Assembly (NCBI RefSeq): GCF_900091705.1 | Contig: NZ_LT594785.1 | Coordinates: 1,995,830 to 2,059,829, forward strand | Length of the DNA stretch: 64,000 nucleotides | Source: Clostridium mediterraneense | Lineage (GTDB): Bacteria > Bacillota > Clostridia > Clostridiales > Clostridiaceae | Direction of reading: 5' to 3' | Part shown: positions 17,604 to 26,345 of the stretch, one piece after another | How positions within the stretch are numbered: the first letter of the stretch is position 1 | Layout: the number at the start of each line of letters is the position of its first letter | The notes under the pieces: generated by a model | What the model saw: the letters and a program-made list of their open reading frames with translations, nothing else | Told to the model about the DNA's origin: nothing | Databases searched by the model: none | Translations under genes and position numbers: made by a program

Positions 17604-17760
17604 ATATAAATACCTTAAATTAAAAATTCTAATATTTAAAAACTACTTCAATAATAATAAAATATCTACTTAAACTTATTTTTATTATTAAAATATAATA
17701 CTAAAAAACTTGCTAAAAAAGTTTCTACCTCTCTTACACTAATAGTTTAATAATAAAAAA

Positions 17761-17818
17761 ACTGTGTAATATTAAAATTAGATATAATAAATGTATCTAA
17801 TTTTAGTAAATACACAGT
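17761..17818. terminator. Two-part hairpin terminator between convergent genes
   Basis: Outer stem ACTGTGTA / TACACAGT and inner stem AAAATTAGATA / TATCTAATTTT, flanked by A-run and T-run, so it can work in both directions. Confidence 0.75.
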
Positions 17819-17830
17819 CTTTTATTTATT

Positions 17831-18394
17831 TTATAATTCAGCTATTACTCTACATGGTAAGCCTGTAATATCAACAAATTTTATAGGATAAGTATTAACC
17901 TTAAATAATTTATCTTTTTCTCCATTTAATACTTTTTCTAAATTACATAAATTTTCTACTACAAAAGTATTATGATCTGCACAATATTGATCTGCTAAAT
18001 CATGTTCTTTTCCAGCTCTAATACCACAGCAATCAATAGCTATAATTGATACTCCTCTTTTTACTAATTCTTTTATTAAATCTTTTGATAAATTTCTATT
18101 TCCTTCAAAATATTCTTTAGTTGCATATTCTAATTTATTAATTATATCTGTATAAAAAGCTACAAACATTCCTTCTTTAACTTTATTTATATCTATATCG
18201 GAAATTTCAATATCTCTATCTTCTATATTACTAACATCAAAAACTATAGCCTCTCTAGATGTATATTCTAAAGGAAATTCCTTATCCATAACATCAAAAT
18301 GTGTTCCTAAATGACCTAAATGTTCCATCTTTCCATAGTCCATAGCTATTTTCATATGTTCTTTTGTTACTCTTAAACTTAAATCTACTAACAT
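17831..18394 (-). CDS. Cyclase-family (kynurenine-formamidase-like) hydrolase
   Basis: 187 residues of the cyclase/KynB metal-dependent hydrolase family. HLGTHFD near residue 29 is the metal-binding HxGTHxD motif; IDCCGIRAG and the DLADQYCADHNTF segment complete the site. Relatives hydrolyse formylkynurenine or similar amides and esters, or isatin. It begins one base after the stop of a MarR gene, so it is that regulator's likely target. Confidence 0.82.
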   Translation of the reverse strand: MLVDLSLRVTKEHMKIAMDYGKMEHLGHLGTHFDVMDKEFPLEYTSREAIVFDVSNIEDRDIEISDIDINKVKEGMFVAFYTDIINKLEYATKEYFEGNRNLSKDLIKELVKRGVSIIAIDCCGIRAGKEHDLADQYCADHNTFVVENLCNLEKVLNGEKDKLFKVNTYPIKFVDITGLPCRVIAEL

Positions 18395-18395
18395 A

Positions 18396-18860
18396 TTATT
18401 TCTTCTCCTTTATTTCGCTTTTTAGGTTATTAATGATTTTTCCGAATAATTCTATAAATAATTCTCTTTCTTTAGAATCATCTAAAGCAGATAGAACTTT
18501 TGCTGAAACAGTTTTATCAAAGTCATCATGTTCTTTGCTAACTCTCATACCGTCTTCTGTTAGTTCTAATTTATAAGACCTTTTATCTATTTCATTAATA
18601 GTTCTCTTTACATAATTATTCTTTTCAAGTTTATTAATTAATCCGGTTAAGGTACTTTTAGGCACTTTAATAATATTGATTATATCCTTTAAAGTAATAT
18701 TATCATTATGTCCTAATATATTAATTATAGATATTTCATTCTCACTAAACTTATGTAAGTCTCCAAAATCTTTCCCTAAGTTTATATTATTTTTTACAAA
18801 TAAAATTTCATGAAATAATAAACTTAAATCATTTACTTGCTTTTCACTATGTTTATGCAT
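18396..18860 (-). CDS. MarR-family transcriptional regulator
   Basis: 154 residues. The winged HTH spans about 55-105: NITLKDIINIIKVPKSTLTG is the recognition region and INEIDKRSYKLELTEDG the wing. First gene of a two-gene operon with the cyclase-family hydrolase, which it probably controls. The perfect 26-bp inverted repeat upstream at 18894-18950 is the obvious candidate operator. Confidence 0.85.
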   Translation of the reverse strand: MHKHSEKQVNDLSLLFHEILFVKNNINLGKDFGDLHKFSENEISIINILGHNDNITLKDIINIIKVPKSTLTGLINKLEKNNYVKRTINEIDKRSYKLELTEDGMRVSKEHDDFDKTVSAKVLSALDDSKERELFIELFGKIINNLKSEIKEKK

Positions 18861-18893
18861 AATCTACTCTCTTTCCAAATTATTAACCAAACG

Positions 18894-18950
18894 ATATAGT
18901 ACTGTTTTAGTATAGTACTAAATAAGTACTATACTAAAACAGTACTATAT
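18894..18950. promoter_or_regulatory. Perfect 26-bp inverted repeat, candidate MarR operator
   Basis: Arms at 18894-18919 and 18925-18950 are exact reverse complements with a 5-base spacer. The palindromic hexamer AGTACT occurs four times (18898, 18914, 18925, 18941). TATAGT/TATACT elements inside the arms could serve as -10 boxes. It lies 34 bases upstream of the MarR start. Confidence 0.8.
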
Positions 18951-19038
18951 TTCAAAGCTAAAGTCAATAACTAATTTAAATTAAGTTTGTAAAAATAATA
19001 GTTACATAAAACTTTCATAGTAAATATCTAACAAAAAA

Positions 19039-19080
19039 ATAGTTATTCCAATATTGATTATAGAATATTAGAATAACTAT
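19039..19080 (-). terminator. Terminator of the Bce-type operon
   Basis: ATAGTTATTC / GAATAACTAT stem with further internal pairing, followed on the minus strand by seven T, 70 bases past the permease stop. Confidence 0.8.
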
Positions 19081-19150
19081 ACTTTATTTAAGCTATTAAT
19101 ATTATCCGCTTTTGAAAACAATGTAATACTAATAGATACCAATTATTAAA

Positions 19151-21229
19151 TTACTGCTCTTTTATATTTATTTTAAAAGTATAATATGTTGCTATAAAAT
19201 AACATATATAAATACTTATTATTAAAATAATAGCTACTATAATATTAAATATAGCTGCTTTATTTCCTATATACGATATTATTTCTACTGAATATAAACT
19301 AAGGAAATTATAAATAAATACTATAACTCCTATCATAGCTATTGATATAGGTATAATAAAATATATAGATATTTGCTTTAATACTATTTTACTTATATCT
19401 CTTTCATCAACTCCTAATTTTCTGAGTACATTAAATCGTTTCTTATGTTCTATAGAATCTACTAATTGTTGGAGCGCTAATACTGTTAAACTAATCATAA
19501 GTAAAACTACGCCTAAATATATTCCTAATATTCTCATTGCTAAAGTGATATTTAATATCTCACTTTCTTCTAAGGCTTTTATATTTGTATAAATAAAATA
19601 AGAACTATTGTCATCCTTATCTATATTATATTTATTTATTAAATTCTTATAATTTTTATTAATCCAAGTTTGAATATACTCATTCTCAAATATTACAGCT
19701 TTATCATGGCTCATTTGCTTTTTAATATTTGCATAAAAATCTGTACCTGCTAATATTAACTCATTACATATTTTATCAGGTAAAACTATAAGAGCATCTG
19801 TATATAAGTTATAACTACTCTCTCCAATTGATTCTATATAAAAAGGTACATCACTTATTTTAAACTCTTTACCCTCAATTTTAAGAATTGAATTTAAACT
19901 AATAAACTTATCAACTATTTCTTTCGAACTTGTCCTTTGCCATTGAGTAGTAAATTCATTATCATTAAGTTGTACTTCCTCATACCCTAACATCCGTCTT
20001 AATTTATTAAAATCACTTAAACTAATAGCTAAAATAGGCCTATCTTCTTTTTCTTTTATATAAAAATCATCTCTATTTATAAAATACTTTTCAAGAATAC
20101 AATATTCTTTAATATTATTATCATTTCCTTTTAAATAATTAACTACTTCTCCATAATTTATATTAGGAATATCATTTATATCTGTTATATTAAAATATCT
20201 TGGAACATTATATTCATTTGAAATACTAATATCAAATGGAATTCTATAATCTAAATAACCCAAACTCCACTGAGATATAATAAGAGTTACTATAAAACTT
20301 ATTGCTGCTCCTAAGAAAGTTATAGAAATTGTAGCCATTAAAATAGGTGCTGTTTTAATTTTAGATACTATTGATCCCATTAAAAATAAATTACTACCTT
20401 CATATTTAAAGTTAATCCATTTTTCTTTAATATATATAATTATAAAGGCTAAGGAATAAAATAAAGAGTAAGTTGCTATAATAAAGCTCACTAATGCTAA
20501 CATAATAAATACAGGCTTACTTCCTGCTACCTTTGAATCATTACCTACAGCTTGTATAAGAGTATATGTACAATAGCCACAAATACTATATAGTACTATT
20601 GAAACTATAAATATAAATCCATATACTTTTTCATTTCTTTTAAACTGAAATTCTGATTTCTTTTCAGCATACATCATATTAATAAGCTTTAATTTTTTTA
20701 ATACCTTCACATTATATAATCCTATAATACAAAACATCGATAAAAAGAATACAAAAGTTATAACTACCGTATCCATATATAATCTAAAATTAAATATAAT
20801 ATCTTGCTTTGCAGTTAAAAGCACCAATGCTGTAACTACTTGTGAAAATAGCGTCCCTACAACAATTCCTAAAATTATAGCTAGTATTCCTATTATTAAT
20901 GTTTCAATAAAAAACATTAATGCTACGTTCTTCTGTTCTGTTCCTAATAAAATATATGTAGCAAATTCTCTCTGCCTTCTTTTCATCATATACTTATTTA
21001 CATAGCCTATAAGAACAACTAATACAGTTGTAATTACATAAGTTGAATATTTTAATATATTTTGTAGCATCTCAAAATTATATGATTCTTCTGTAATTAA
21101 CTCGTAATTTGAGCTTGATAATGATATAAAAGCATAAAATAAGCTTACACATAAAGTTATTGTTATAAAATATATTAAATAATCCTTAATTGATTTTTTT
21201 GCATTTGTTATAGCTAACTTAACGTACAT
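19151..21229 (-). CDS. BceB-type ABC transporter permease (FtsX domains)
   Basis: 692 residues, about ten membrane segments: one at 15-37, an FtsX block around 55-300, a large extracytoplasmic domain of roughly 230 residues (about 330-565), and a final FtsX block at 575-690. That architecture is characteristic of BceB-like permeases, which sense and detoxify cell-wall-active peptides together with a partner histidine kinase. The gene overlaps the ATPase gene by 11 bases. The ATG has a poor site of its own, which points to translational coupling. Confidence 0.9.
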   Translation of the reverse strand: MYVKLAITNAKKSIKDYLIYFITITLCVSLFYAFISLSSSNYELITEESYNFEMLQNILKYSTYVITTVLVVLIGYVNKYMMKRRQREFATYILLGTEQKNVALMFFIETLIIGILAIILGIVVGTLFSQVVTALVLLTAKQDIIFNFRLYMDTVVITFVFFLSMFCIIGLYNVKVLKKLKLINMMYAEKKSEFQFKRNEKVYGFIFIVSIVLYSICGYCTYTLIQAVGNDSKVAGSKPVFIMLALVSFIIATYSLFYSLAFIIIYIKEKWINFKYEGSNLFLMGSIVSKIKTAPILMATISITFLGAAISFIVTLIISQWSLGYLDYRIPFDISISNEYNVPRYFNITDINDIPNINYGEVVNYLKGNDNNIKEYCILEKYFINRDDFYIKEKEDRPILAISLSDFNKLRRMLGYEEVQLNDNEFTTQWQRTSSKEIVDKFISLNSILKIEGKEFKISDVPFYIESIGESSYNLYTDALIVLPDKICNELILAGTDFYANIKKQMSHDKAVIFENEYIQTWINKNYKNLINKYNIDKDDNSSYFIYTNIKALEESEILNITLAMRILGIYLGVVLLMISLTVLALQQLVDSIEHKKRFNVLRKLGVDERDISKIVLKQISIYFIIPISIAMIGVIVFIYNFLSLYSVEIISYIGNKAAIFNIIVAIILIISIYICYFIATYYTFKINIKEQ

Positions 21230-21986
21230 TCCTTACATCACCACCTAACAATGCAACTACATCTAAGATTTGATTAAAGAATTGTTTACGACTCTTATCA
21301 CCTTTTACCAATTCTGTGAATATCTTACCATCCTTAATAAATAATATTCTTTCACAGTAGCTTGCAGTAAAAGAATCATGAGTTACCATTAAAATAGTAG
21401 CTCCAAACTCTCTATTTAAATCTGATATCATCTCAATTAACATCTGAGCTGATCTTGAATCTAATGCACCTGTAGGTTCATCTGCTAATATTAACTTAGG
21501 ATTTGTAATTAAAGCTCTTGCACAAGCAGTTCTCTGTTTTTGTCCCCCTGATACTTCATATGGATATTTTAAAAGCAAATCTTCAATTCCTAAATCATAT
21601 GCAATTTTTTTAACTCTTCCATCTATTTCACTTTTCTTAGTTTTATTTATAGTTAATGCTAATGCTATATTCTCATGAATAGTTAATGTATCTAATAAAT
21701 TAAAATCCTGAAAAATAAACCCTAAGTTTTCCCTTCTAAACTTAGCTATATCTTTTTGATTTATTTCAGTTAAATCTTTATCGCCAATAAAAATCTGACC
21801 TGAACTAACTTCATCTATAGTTGCTATAGTATTTAATAATGTAGTCTTACCTGATCCAGATGGTCCCATAACTCCTACAAATTCACCTTTATATACATCA
21901 AAACTGATATTATCTATAGCTTTAACTATATTTCCTTTATTCCCATAATATTTTTCTACACCTTTTAAACTTAATATCTTTTCCAT
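21219..21986 (-). CDS. BceA-type ABC transporter ATP-binding protein
   Basis: 255 residues. Walker A GPSGSGKTT near residue 40, Q-loop FIFQDFNLLD, signature VSGGQKQR, Walker B LILADEPTG, D-loop ALDSRS and switch His (MVTHD). A MacB/BceA-type ATPase that powers the FtsX-type permease next to it. Its start directly follows the stop of an 8-codon ORF with a strong ribosome site. Expression is likely controlled by the Bce-type response regulator through the site at 22055. Confidence 0.92.
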   Translation of the reverse strand: MEKILSLKGVEKYYGNKGNIVKAIDNISFDVYKGEFVGVMGPSGSGKTTLLNTIATIDEVSSGQIFIGDKDLTEINQKDIAKFRRENLGFIFQDFNLLDTLTIHENIALALTINKTKKSEIDGRVKKIAYDLGIEDLLLKYPYEVSGGQKQRTACARALITNPKLILADEPTGALDSRSAQMLIEMISDLNREFGATILMVTHDSFTASYCERILFIKDGKIFTELVKGDKSRKQFFNQILDVVALLGGDVRNVR

Positions 21987-22013
21987 TTATCTCACCCCAA
22001 TAAGATTATACAT
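21987..22013 (-). CDS. Possible 8-codon leader peptide (MYNLIGVR)
   Basis: ATG at 22013 has a perfect AGGAGG six bases upstream (22025-22020) and encodes MYNLIGVR; its TAA is immediately followed by the ATG of the ATPase gene. The ATPase gene itself has only a GGGGTGAG-type site lying inside this ORF. It may couple translation of the transporter to that of the short frame. No function is known. Confidence 0.4.
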   Translation of the reverse strand: MYNLIGVR

Positions 22014-22054
22014 TATTTACCTCCTATCTAATTCGATTTAATATTACTTTGATG

Positions 22055-22068
22055 TTACAATGTTGTCA
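22055..22068 (-). promoter_or_regulatory. BceR-like response-regulator binding site
   Basis: On the minus strand TGACA-ACAT-TGTAA, an exact fit to the TNACA-N4-TGTAA consensus described for BceR-like regulators. It lies 69 bases upstream of the ATPase start, as expected for an activator site. Confidence 0.75.
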
Positions 22069-22143
22069 CATACTAAAATCTATGCACTAATTTATAAACT
22101 TCTATTATCTAGAAGATAATTTTATTCTTATATTAAGCTTGTC

Positions 22144-23154
22144 CTATTTCATTACAAAGCTCCCTTTTGGAAATGTTATTATAACTTTCGTATATAAATT
22201 TTCTTTTGACTCTATATGTATTAATAATCCTAACTTACAACATAATTTTTTACACAAATACAGTCCTATCCCTGTAGATTTATTATTTAACCTTCCTTTT
22301 TTGCCAGTAAAACCTTTTTCAAAAACTCTATTTATTTCTTCTTCTGATATTCCAATGCCATTATCCTCTATTATTAATTGAACTCCATTCTTTATATTAT
22401 TAGTATATATTTTAACTTTTGAATATTTTAAACTTCTATATTTTATAGCATTGACTATAATCTGATTTATGATAAACTCAAGCCACTTACTATCACAATA
22501 AATACTTTGCCCTATATCTTCTATTTCGATATCTATATTATTCAAAATAAATATATACTTATTTTTTATTATGACTTTATTTATACATTCTTTTAAGGAT
22601 ACTTCCTTTATTAAATAATCTTTTTCTACCTCTTCACTTCTTGCATAAAATAAAGCTTGTTCCACATACCTATCTAAACTTTCAAGCTCCTGCAATACAA
22701 CTCTTGATATATCTGTCTTATTGTTTTCTTCTATTAGCTTAATAGCTGCTATTGGTATTTTCACTTCATGTATCCACTGTTCAATATATTCTTTATACTC
22801 CCTTCTCTCATCTTTAATAAAATTTATTTCTTCTCTCATAGATTTACTAGCTTTCTTTAGTAAATAATAATAAGGTTTAGCTTCTAAATAAACTGGTAAA
22901 TCAATAACTTCACTTATTAGATATTTTTTATCTAAATTGTCTATGCTATTTGAAAGCTGTTGAAAAAATTCTTTTCTATTCCTATATTGAAAAAATAAAT
23001 ATAATGCTAATATACTAATCCATGCAAATATTATTATCTTTAAAGTATCTGTAGTATTTCCCACACTAAAGAGAAAAACCAATAAAGTTATTAGCACAAT
23101 ACAGTTTAAGAATATTATTGTAAATCTACTTTTTAAGAAATCACCTAAACTCAT
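22144..23154 (-). CDS. BceS-type intramembrane-sensing histidine kinase
   Basis: 336 residues. Two membrane helices (about 12-31 and 37-55) are separated by only a few residues, so there is no external sensor domain: the intramembrane-sensing design of BceS. Phospho-acceptor His about 129 lies in QWIHEVKIPIAAIKL. N-box NQIIVNAIKY and G-boxes DNGIGI and GIGLYL follow. Such kinases are switched on through the BceAB transporter. It overlaps the upstream regulator gene by four bases (ATGA). Confidence 0.9.
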   Translation of the reverse strand: MSLGDFLKSRFTIIFLNCIVLITLLVFLFSVGNTTDTLKIIIFAWISILALYLFFQYRNRKEFFQQLSNSIDNLDKKYLISEVIDLPVYLEAKPYYYLLKKASKSMREEINFIKDERREYKEYIEQWIHEVKIPIAAIKLIEENNKTDISRVVLQELESLDRYVEQALFYARSEEVEKDYLIKEVSLKECINKVIIKNKYIFILNNIDIEIEDIGQSIYCDSKWLEFIINQIIVNAIKYRSLKYSKVKIYTNNIKNGVQLIIEDNGIGISEEEINRVFEKGFTGKKGRLNNKSTGIGLYLCKKLCCKLGLLIHIESKENLYTKVIITFPKGSFVMK

Positions 23155-23819
23155 ACTAAATATCCTTGTCCCCTTTTAGTCTTTATATAATCTTTTACTC
23201 CAAGCTCCCCAATCTTATTTCTTATTCTTCCAATATTCACTGTAAGAGTATTATCATTTACAAACATTGAGCTATCCCAAAGATATTCCATAATCTCTAC
23301 CCTAGATACTATTTTTCCTCTATTATTTAATAGATAATATAATATTTTAAGTTCATTTTTAGTAAGCTCATTAATCCTCCCATTACACTCCACAGTGCTT
23401 GCTAAAATATTTATCTTAACTCCATTATGCTCAATTACATCATTCATACCTTTGTCAGGATATGCTCTTTTTAAAAGAGAACTTATCCTAGCTAGTAAAA
23501 TTTGAGTATTATATGGCTTTGTTATAAAATCATCTCCACCAAGTGTTATACCCATAAGTTCATCTATATTAGTATTTCTACTAGTTATAAATATAATTGG
23601 AATTTGTGAAAAACTTCGTATCTCTGTACAAATTTTAAACCCATCATTTCCTGGTAAATTTATATCTAATAATATAAGACTTGGATTACTCTCCTTTACT
23701 AAATACGGAATATTATTAAATTCATTGGGTTTAATGATAGAATGCCCATTATTTATTAATAGTTTTCCTATTTCATTTTGTAATTGCTTATTATCATCAA
23801 TTATCATTATGGTATGCAT
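23151..23819 (-). CDS. BceR-type OmpR-family response regulator
   Basis: 222 residues. Receiver domain 1-115 with phospho-acceptor Asp52 (LLDINLPGNDG) and acidic pocket IDD near residue 8; Lys of FITKPYN about 101. C-terminal winged helix 125-222 with TVNIGRIRNKIGE and RGQGYLV. Paired with the BceS-type kinase, it should bind the TNACA-N4-TGTAA site upstream of the transporter genes. It starts only 57 bases after the preceding kinase gene. Confidence 0.9.
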   Translation of the reverse strand: MHTIMIIDDNKQLQNEIGKLLINNGHSIIKPNEFNNIPYLVKESNPSLILLDINLPGNDGFKICTEIRSFSQIPIIFITSRNTNIDELMGITLGGDDFITKPYNTQILLARISSLLKRAYPDKGMNDVIEHNGVKINILASTVECNGRINELTKNELKILYYLLNNRGKIVSRVEIMEYLWDSSMFVNDNTLTVNIGRIRNKIGELGVKDYIKTKRGQGYLV

Positions 23820-23876
23820 ATTTAATAAATCCCCCTTTAAATCATCCTCAATCTAAATAATATATTCTTAAAATTT

Positions 23877-25121
23877 TTATTTCCTCAAAAATAAAATAAA
23901 TTTACTACCTTCTCCTTCTTTTGACTTAACAATAATACTTCCACCTTGATCTTCTAATATTTTTCTAGTTAAATATAAGCCTACACCTGAACCTTCAATA
24001 TTATTTTTCTCATTTTCTTTGCATCTATAGAACCTTTTAAAGATATTATTAAACTCCTTTTTATTTATACCAATCCCAGTATCACTTATATTTATCTTTA
24101 TATAGTTATTAGTCTCTTCAAGGTATATATTTATTTCTCCATCTTTTTCAGTGTATTTTATAGCATTATCTAACACATTAAATATAGCTTCTTCTGTCCA
24201 TTTACTATCATGTTTTATAATATAATCTTTTATTTCAGCTATATTAATATTTATATCTTTATTTCTAGCTTTAATATAAGCACTGTTATAAGCCCTTAAT
24301 ATAGTATCTTTCAGATTATTTTCTTTAGGTTTTAGTTTTATCATTGCAACTTCTAATCTAGATATATTAACTAATGAATTTATTAAAGCATGAAGCTTAT
24401 TTATATTTTTATTACTCATTTCTAAAAATTCTTTTCTTTCTTCCTCACTAAGCTCATCATCTTCTAATATTGAATTACACATACTTAAAGATGCTAATGG
24501 TGTTTTAAGTTGATGAGATATATCAGTTACTAAAGCTTTTGAACTTTCCTTTTCATTTTCAAGCTTAGTATAATTAAAACTAATATTTTTACCAAGTTGA
24601 TTTAGTTGTGAAGCTATTACACTAATTATTCCCTCTTCTGTAAAATCACCATCATATGTATAATCACCTTTTATAAATTTCTCTAAGATATTTGATATTT
24701 TCTCTAAATTTTTAAATATATATCTTCCTATAAGATAAACTATCATAATATTTAAAGCTATTATAACAAGTAATACAATTGCAGTATTTCTTATGTATCC
24801 ACTTTGGTACTTCTTAAATATTGAATCCTTACTAGAATCCATTTCTAATGTATATCCATATTTTCTTAGAATCTTATCTCCATAACTCTCATCTTCTTTT
24901 TTAGTTCCTATTAAGTTACTAACTATTTCAGATTCTTTTTCTGGATATTCCTTAACCAAGCTTCCTACTACTCTTTGATATGCTTTTATCTGCTCTTTAT
25001 GTACTTTATCTAATTGCTTATATTCCCAAAATAGAAATAACGAATATATAGCTGTTATAATCAGAACTAAAAAAATAAATATCTTTTTAAATATTGGATC
25101 AAACTTCATCTTTATATTCAT
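23877..25121 (-). CDS. Sensor histidine kinase with HAMP-like linker
   Basis: 414 residues. Two membrane helices (about 13-31 and 113-131) flank a short external domain of about 80 residues. A HAMP-like linker is followed by His203 in ISHQLKTPLASL, N-box NVLDNAIKYTE and G-boxes DTGIGI and GSGVGLYL. This kinase type commonly controls VanRS-like or MacB-like ABC systems in clostridia, and the ABC genes at 26346-29398 are the likely partner. ATGA overlap with the upstream regulator. Confidence 0.9.
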   Translation of the reverse strand: MNIKMKFDPIFKKIFIFLVLIITAIYSLFLFWEYKQLDKVHKEQIKAYQRVVGSLVKEYPEKESEIVSNLIGTKKEDESYGDKILRKYGYTLEMDSSKDSIFKKYQSGYIRNTAIVLLVIIALNIMIVYLIGRYIFKNLEKISNILEKFIKGDYTYDGDFTEEGIISVIASQLNQLGKNISFNYTKLENEKESSKALVTDISHQLKTPLASLSMCNSILEDDELSEEERKEFLEMSNKNINKLHALINSLVNISRLEVAMIKLKPKENNLKDTILRAYNSAYIKARNKDININIAEIKDYIIKHDSKWTEEAIFNVLDNAIKYTEKDGEINIYLEETNNYIKINISDTGIGINKKEFNNIFKRFYRCKENEKNNIEGSGVGLYLTRKILEDQGGSIIVKSKEGEGSKFILFLRK

Positions 25122-25813
25122 ATGTTTTTACACTCTCTATCCCATCTATATCCTATCCCCCTAATATTTTTTATAAATATAGGCTTTGATGGATTACTCT
25201 CTATTTTTTCTCTAAGTCTTCTTATGTTAACTGCAACAGTATTTTCATCAACAAATACTCCATCTTTATCCCATAATACTTCTAAAAGCTGTTCTTTAGT
25301 AATTATCTTCATTGAATTACTTATTAGACAATTTAAAAGCTTGTACTCATTTTTACTTAAAGTAATCTCTACACCATCTCTTATTAATTTCATTTCATCA
25401 ATATATAAAGTTAAATTATCAGAAGATATTGCTCTTTTATCACTTTCAGAATTCATTATTCTTCTCATTAAAGCATTTACCTTTGAAATCAAAACCATAA
25501 GACTAAAAGGTTTAGTAATATAATCATCTGCTCCTAAATCATATCCTGTAACTATATCTACCTCTTGATCAAGCGCTGTTAAAAAAATTAAAAGTACATC
25601 ACTATTTTTCCTTATTTCCTCACAAAGATAAAAACCATCACCATCTTCTAAACTAATATCACTAATAACTAAGTCTATTTTATTACTATTAAAAATCTCT
25701 AAAGCCTCATTAACTTTAGATGTTGTTAAAACTTCATATCCTTCTTTTTTAAGCTTAAAACTTATTCCTCTACATAAAGATTCATCATCTTCGACTAATA
25801 ATATTCTCCCCAT
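25118..25813 (-). CDS. OmpR-family response regulator
   Basis: 231 residues from the ATG at 25813, which follows GGAGGG by about five bases; a TTG at 25825 lies within that site. Receiver with Asp52 (VISDISLEDGDG) and DDYITKPFS; winged helix with NTVAVNIRRLREKI and IRGIGYRWD. Co-translated with the kinase at 23877. The signal is unknown. Confidence 0.9.
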   Translation of the reverse strand: MGRILLVEDDESLCRGISFKLKKEGYEVLTTSKVNEALEIFNSNKIDLVISDISLEDGDGFYLCEEIRKNSDVLLIFLTALDQEVDIVTGYDLGADDYITKPFSLMVLISKVNALMRRIMNSESDKRAISSDNLTLYIDEMKLIRDGVEITLSKNEYKLLNCLISNSMKIITKEQLLEVLWDKDGVFVDENTVAVNIRRLREKIESNPSKPIFIKNIRGIGYRWDRECKNI

Positions 25814-25892
25814 TACACCCTCCAATAATTTCTATAACAAAATAATTATAGCATATAAATATTTTGTTTAATCTATACTAAATCTAAATAAT

Positions 25893-25930
25893 AAAAAGAG
25901 ATATTGTAAACAAATCCAATATCTCTTTTT
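25893..25930. terminator. Bidirectional-looking terminator
   Basis: AAAAAGAGATATTG / CAATATCTCTTTTT stem with a 10-base loop, located after the DUF3955 gene and before the response-regulator gene. It separates the ABC transcript from the two-component genes. Confidence 0.85.
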
Positions 25931-26018
25931 TATTAAATAATATTTTATTTTAGCAATGAAAATTTTTATAAAAAATATTTATCTTTAGTTCTTCAATTAT
26001 TTTAATAAGAGACTAAAT

Positions 26019-26228
26019 TTAAGCTCTTACATACTTTCTATATAAATTCCATCCTCCTCTTACTATTAATAAAAGTATTCCACTAAAGAAGAATAGATAA
26101 GCCATAGGTATTAAAAAGAATGGTTCAACAAGTGTTCCATCTGCTTCTACTTTTGAACCTATCATATTAAAAGCTATAAAACAGCAAATTCCTAATATGA
26201 AAGGTAAACTATAAATAACTTTTTTCAT
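26019..26228 (-). CDS. DUF3955 family small membrane protein
   Basis: 69 residues with two membrane helices (about 5-24 and 38-60) joined by a loop carrying MIGSKVEADGTLVEPFFLIP, the hallmark of DUF3955. Function unknown. It follows the MacB-like permease gene by 117 bases and ends at a terminator, so it may be part of the ABC transcript. Confidence 0.8.
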   Translation of the reverse strand: MKKVIYSLPFILGICCFIAFNMIGSKVEADGTLVEPFFLIPMAYLFFFSGILLLIVRGGWNLYRKYVRA

Positions 26229-26345
26229 TTGTAAATCTCCCTTAAATTTTTAATATTTGATAATTGTATAATATCACATCTCAAAACCAAAAACAATAAA
26301 AATTTATTGAAAAACAATAATATATTTTCTTTTATCAATATAAAA

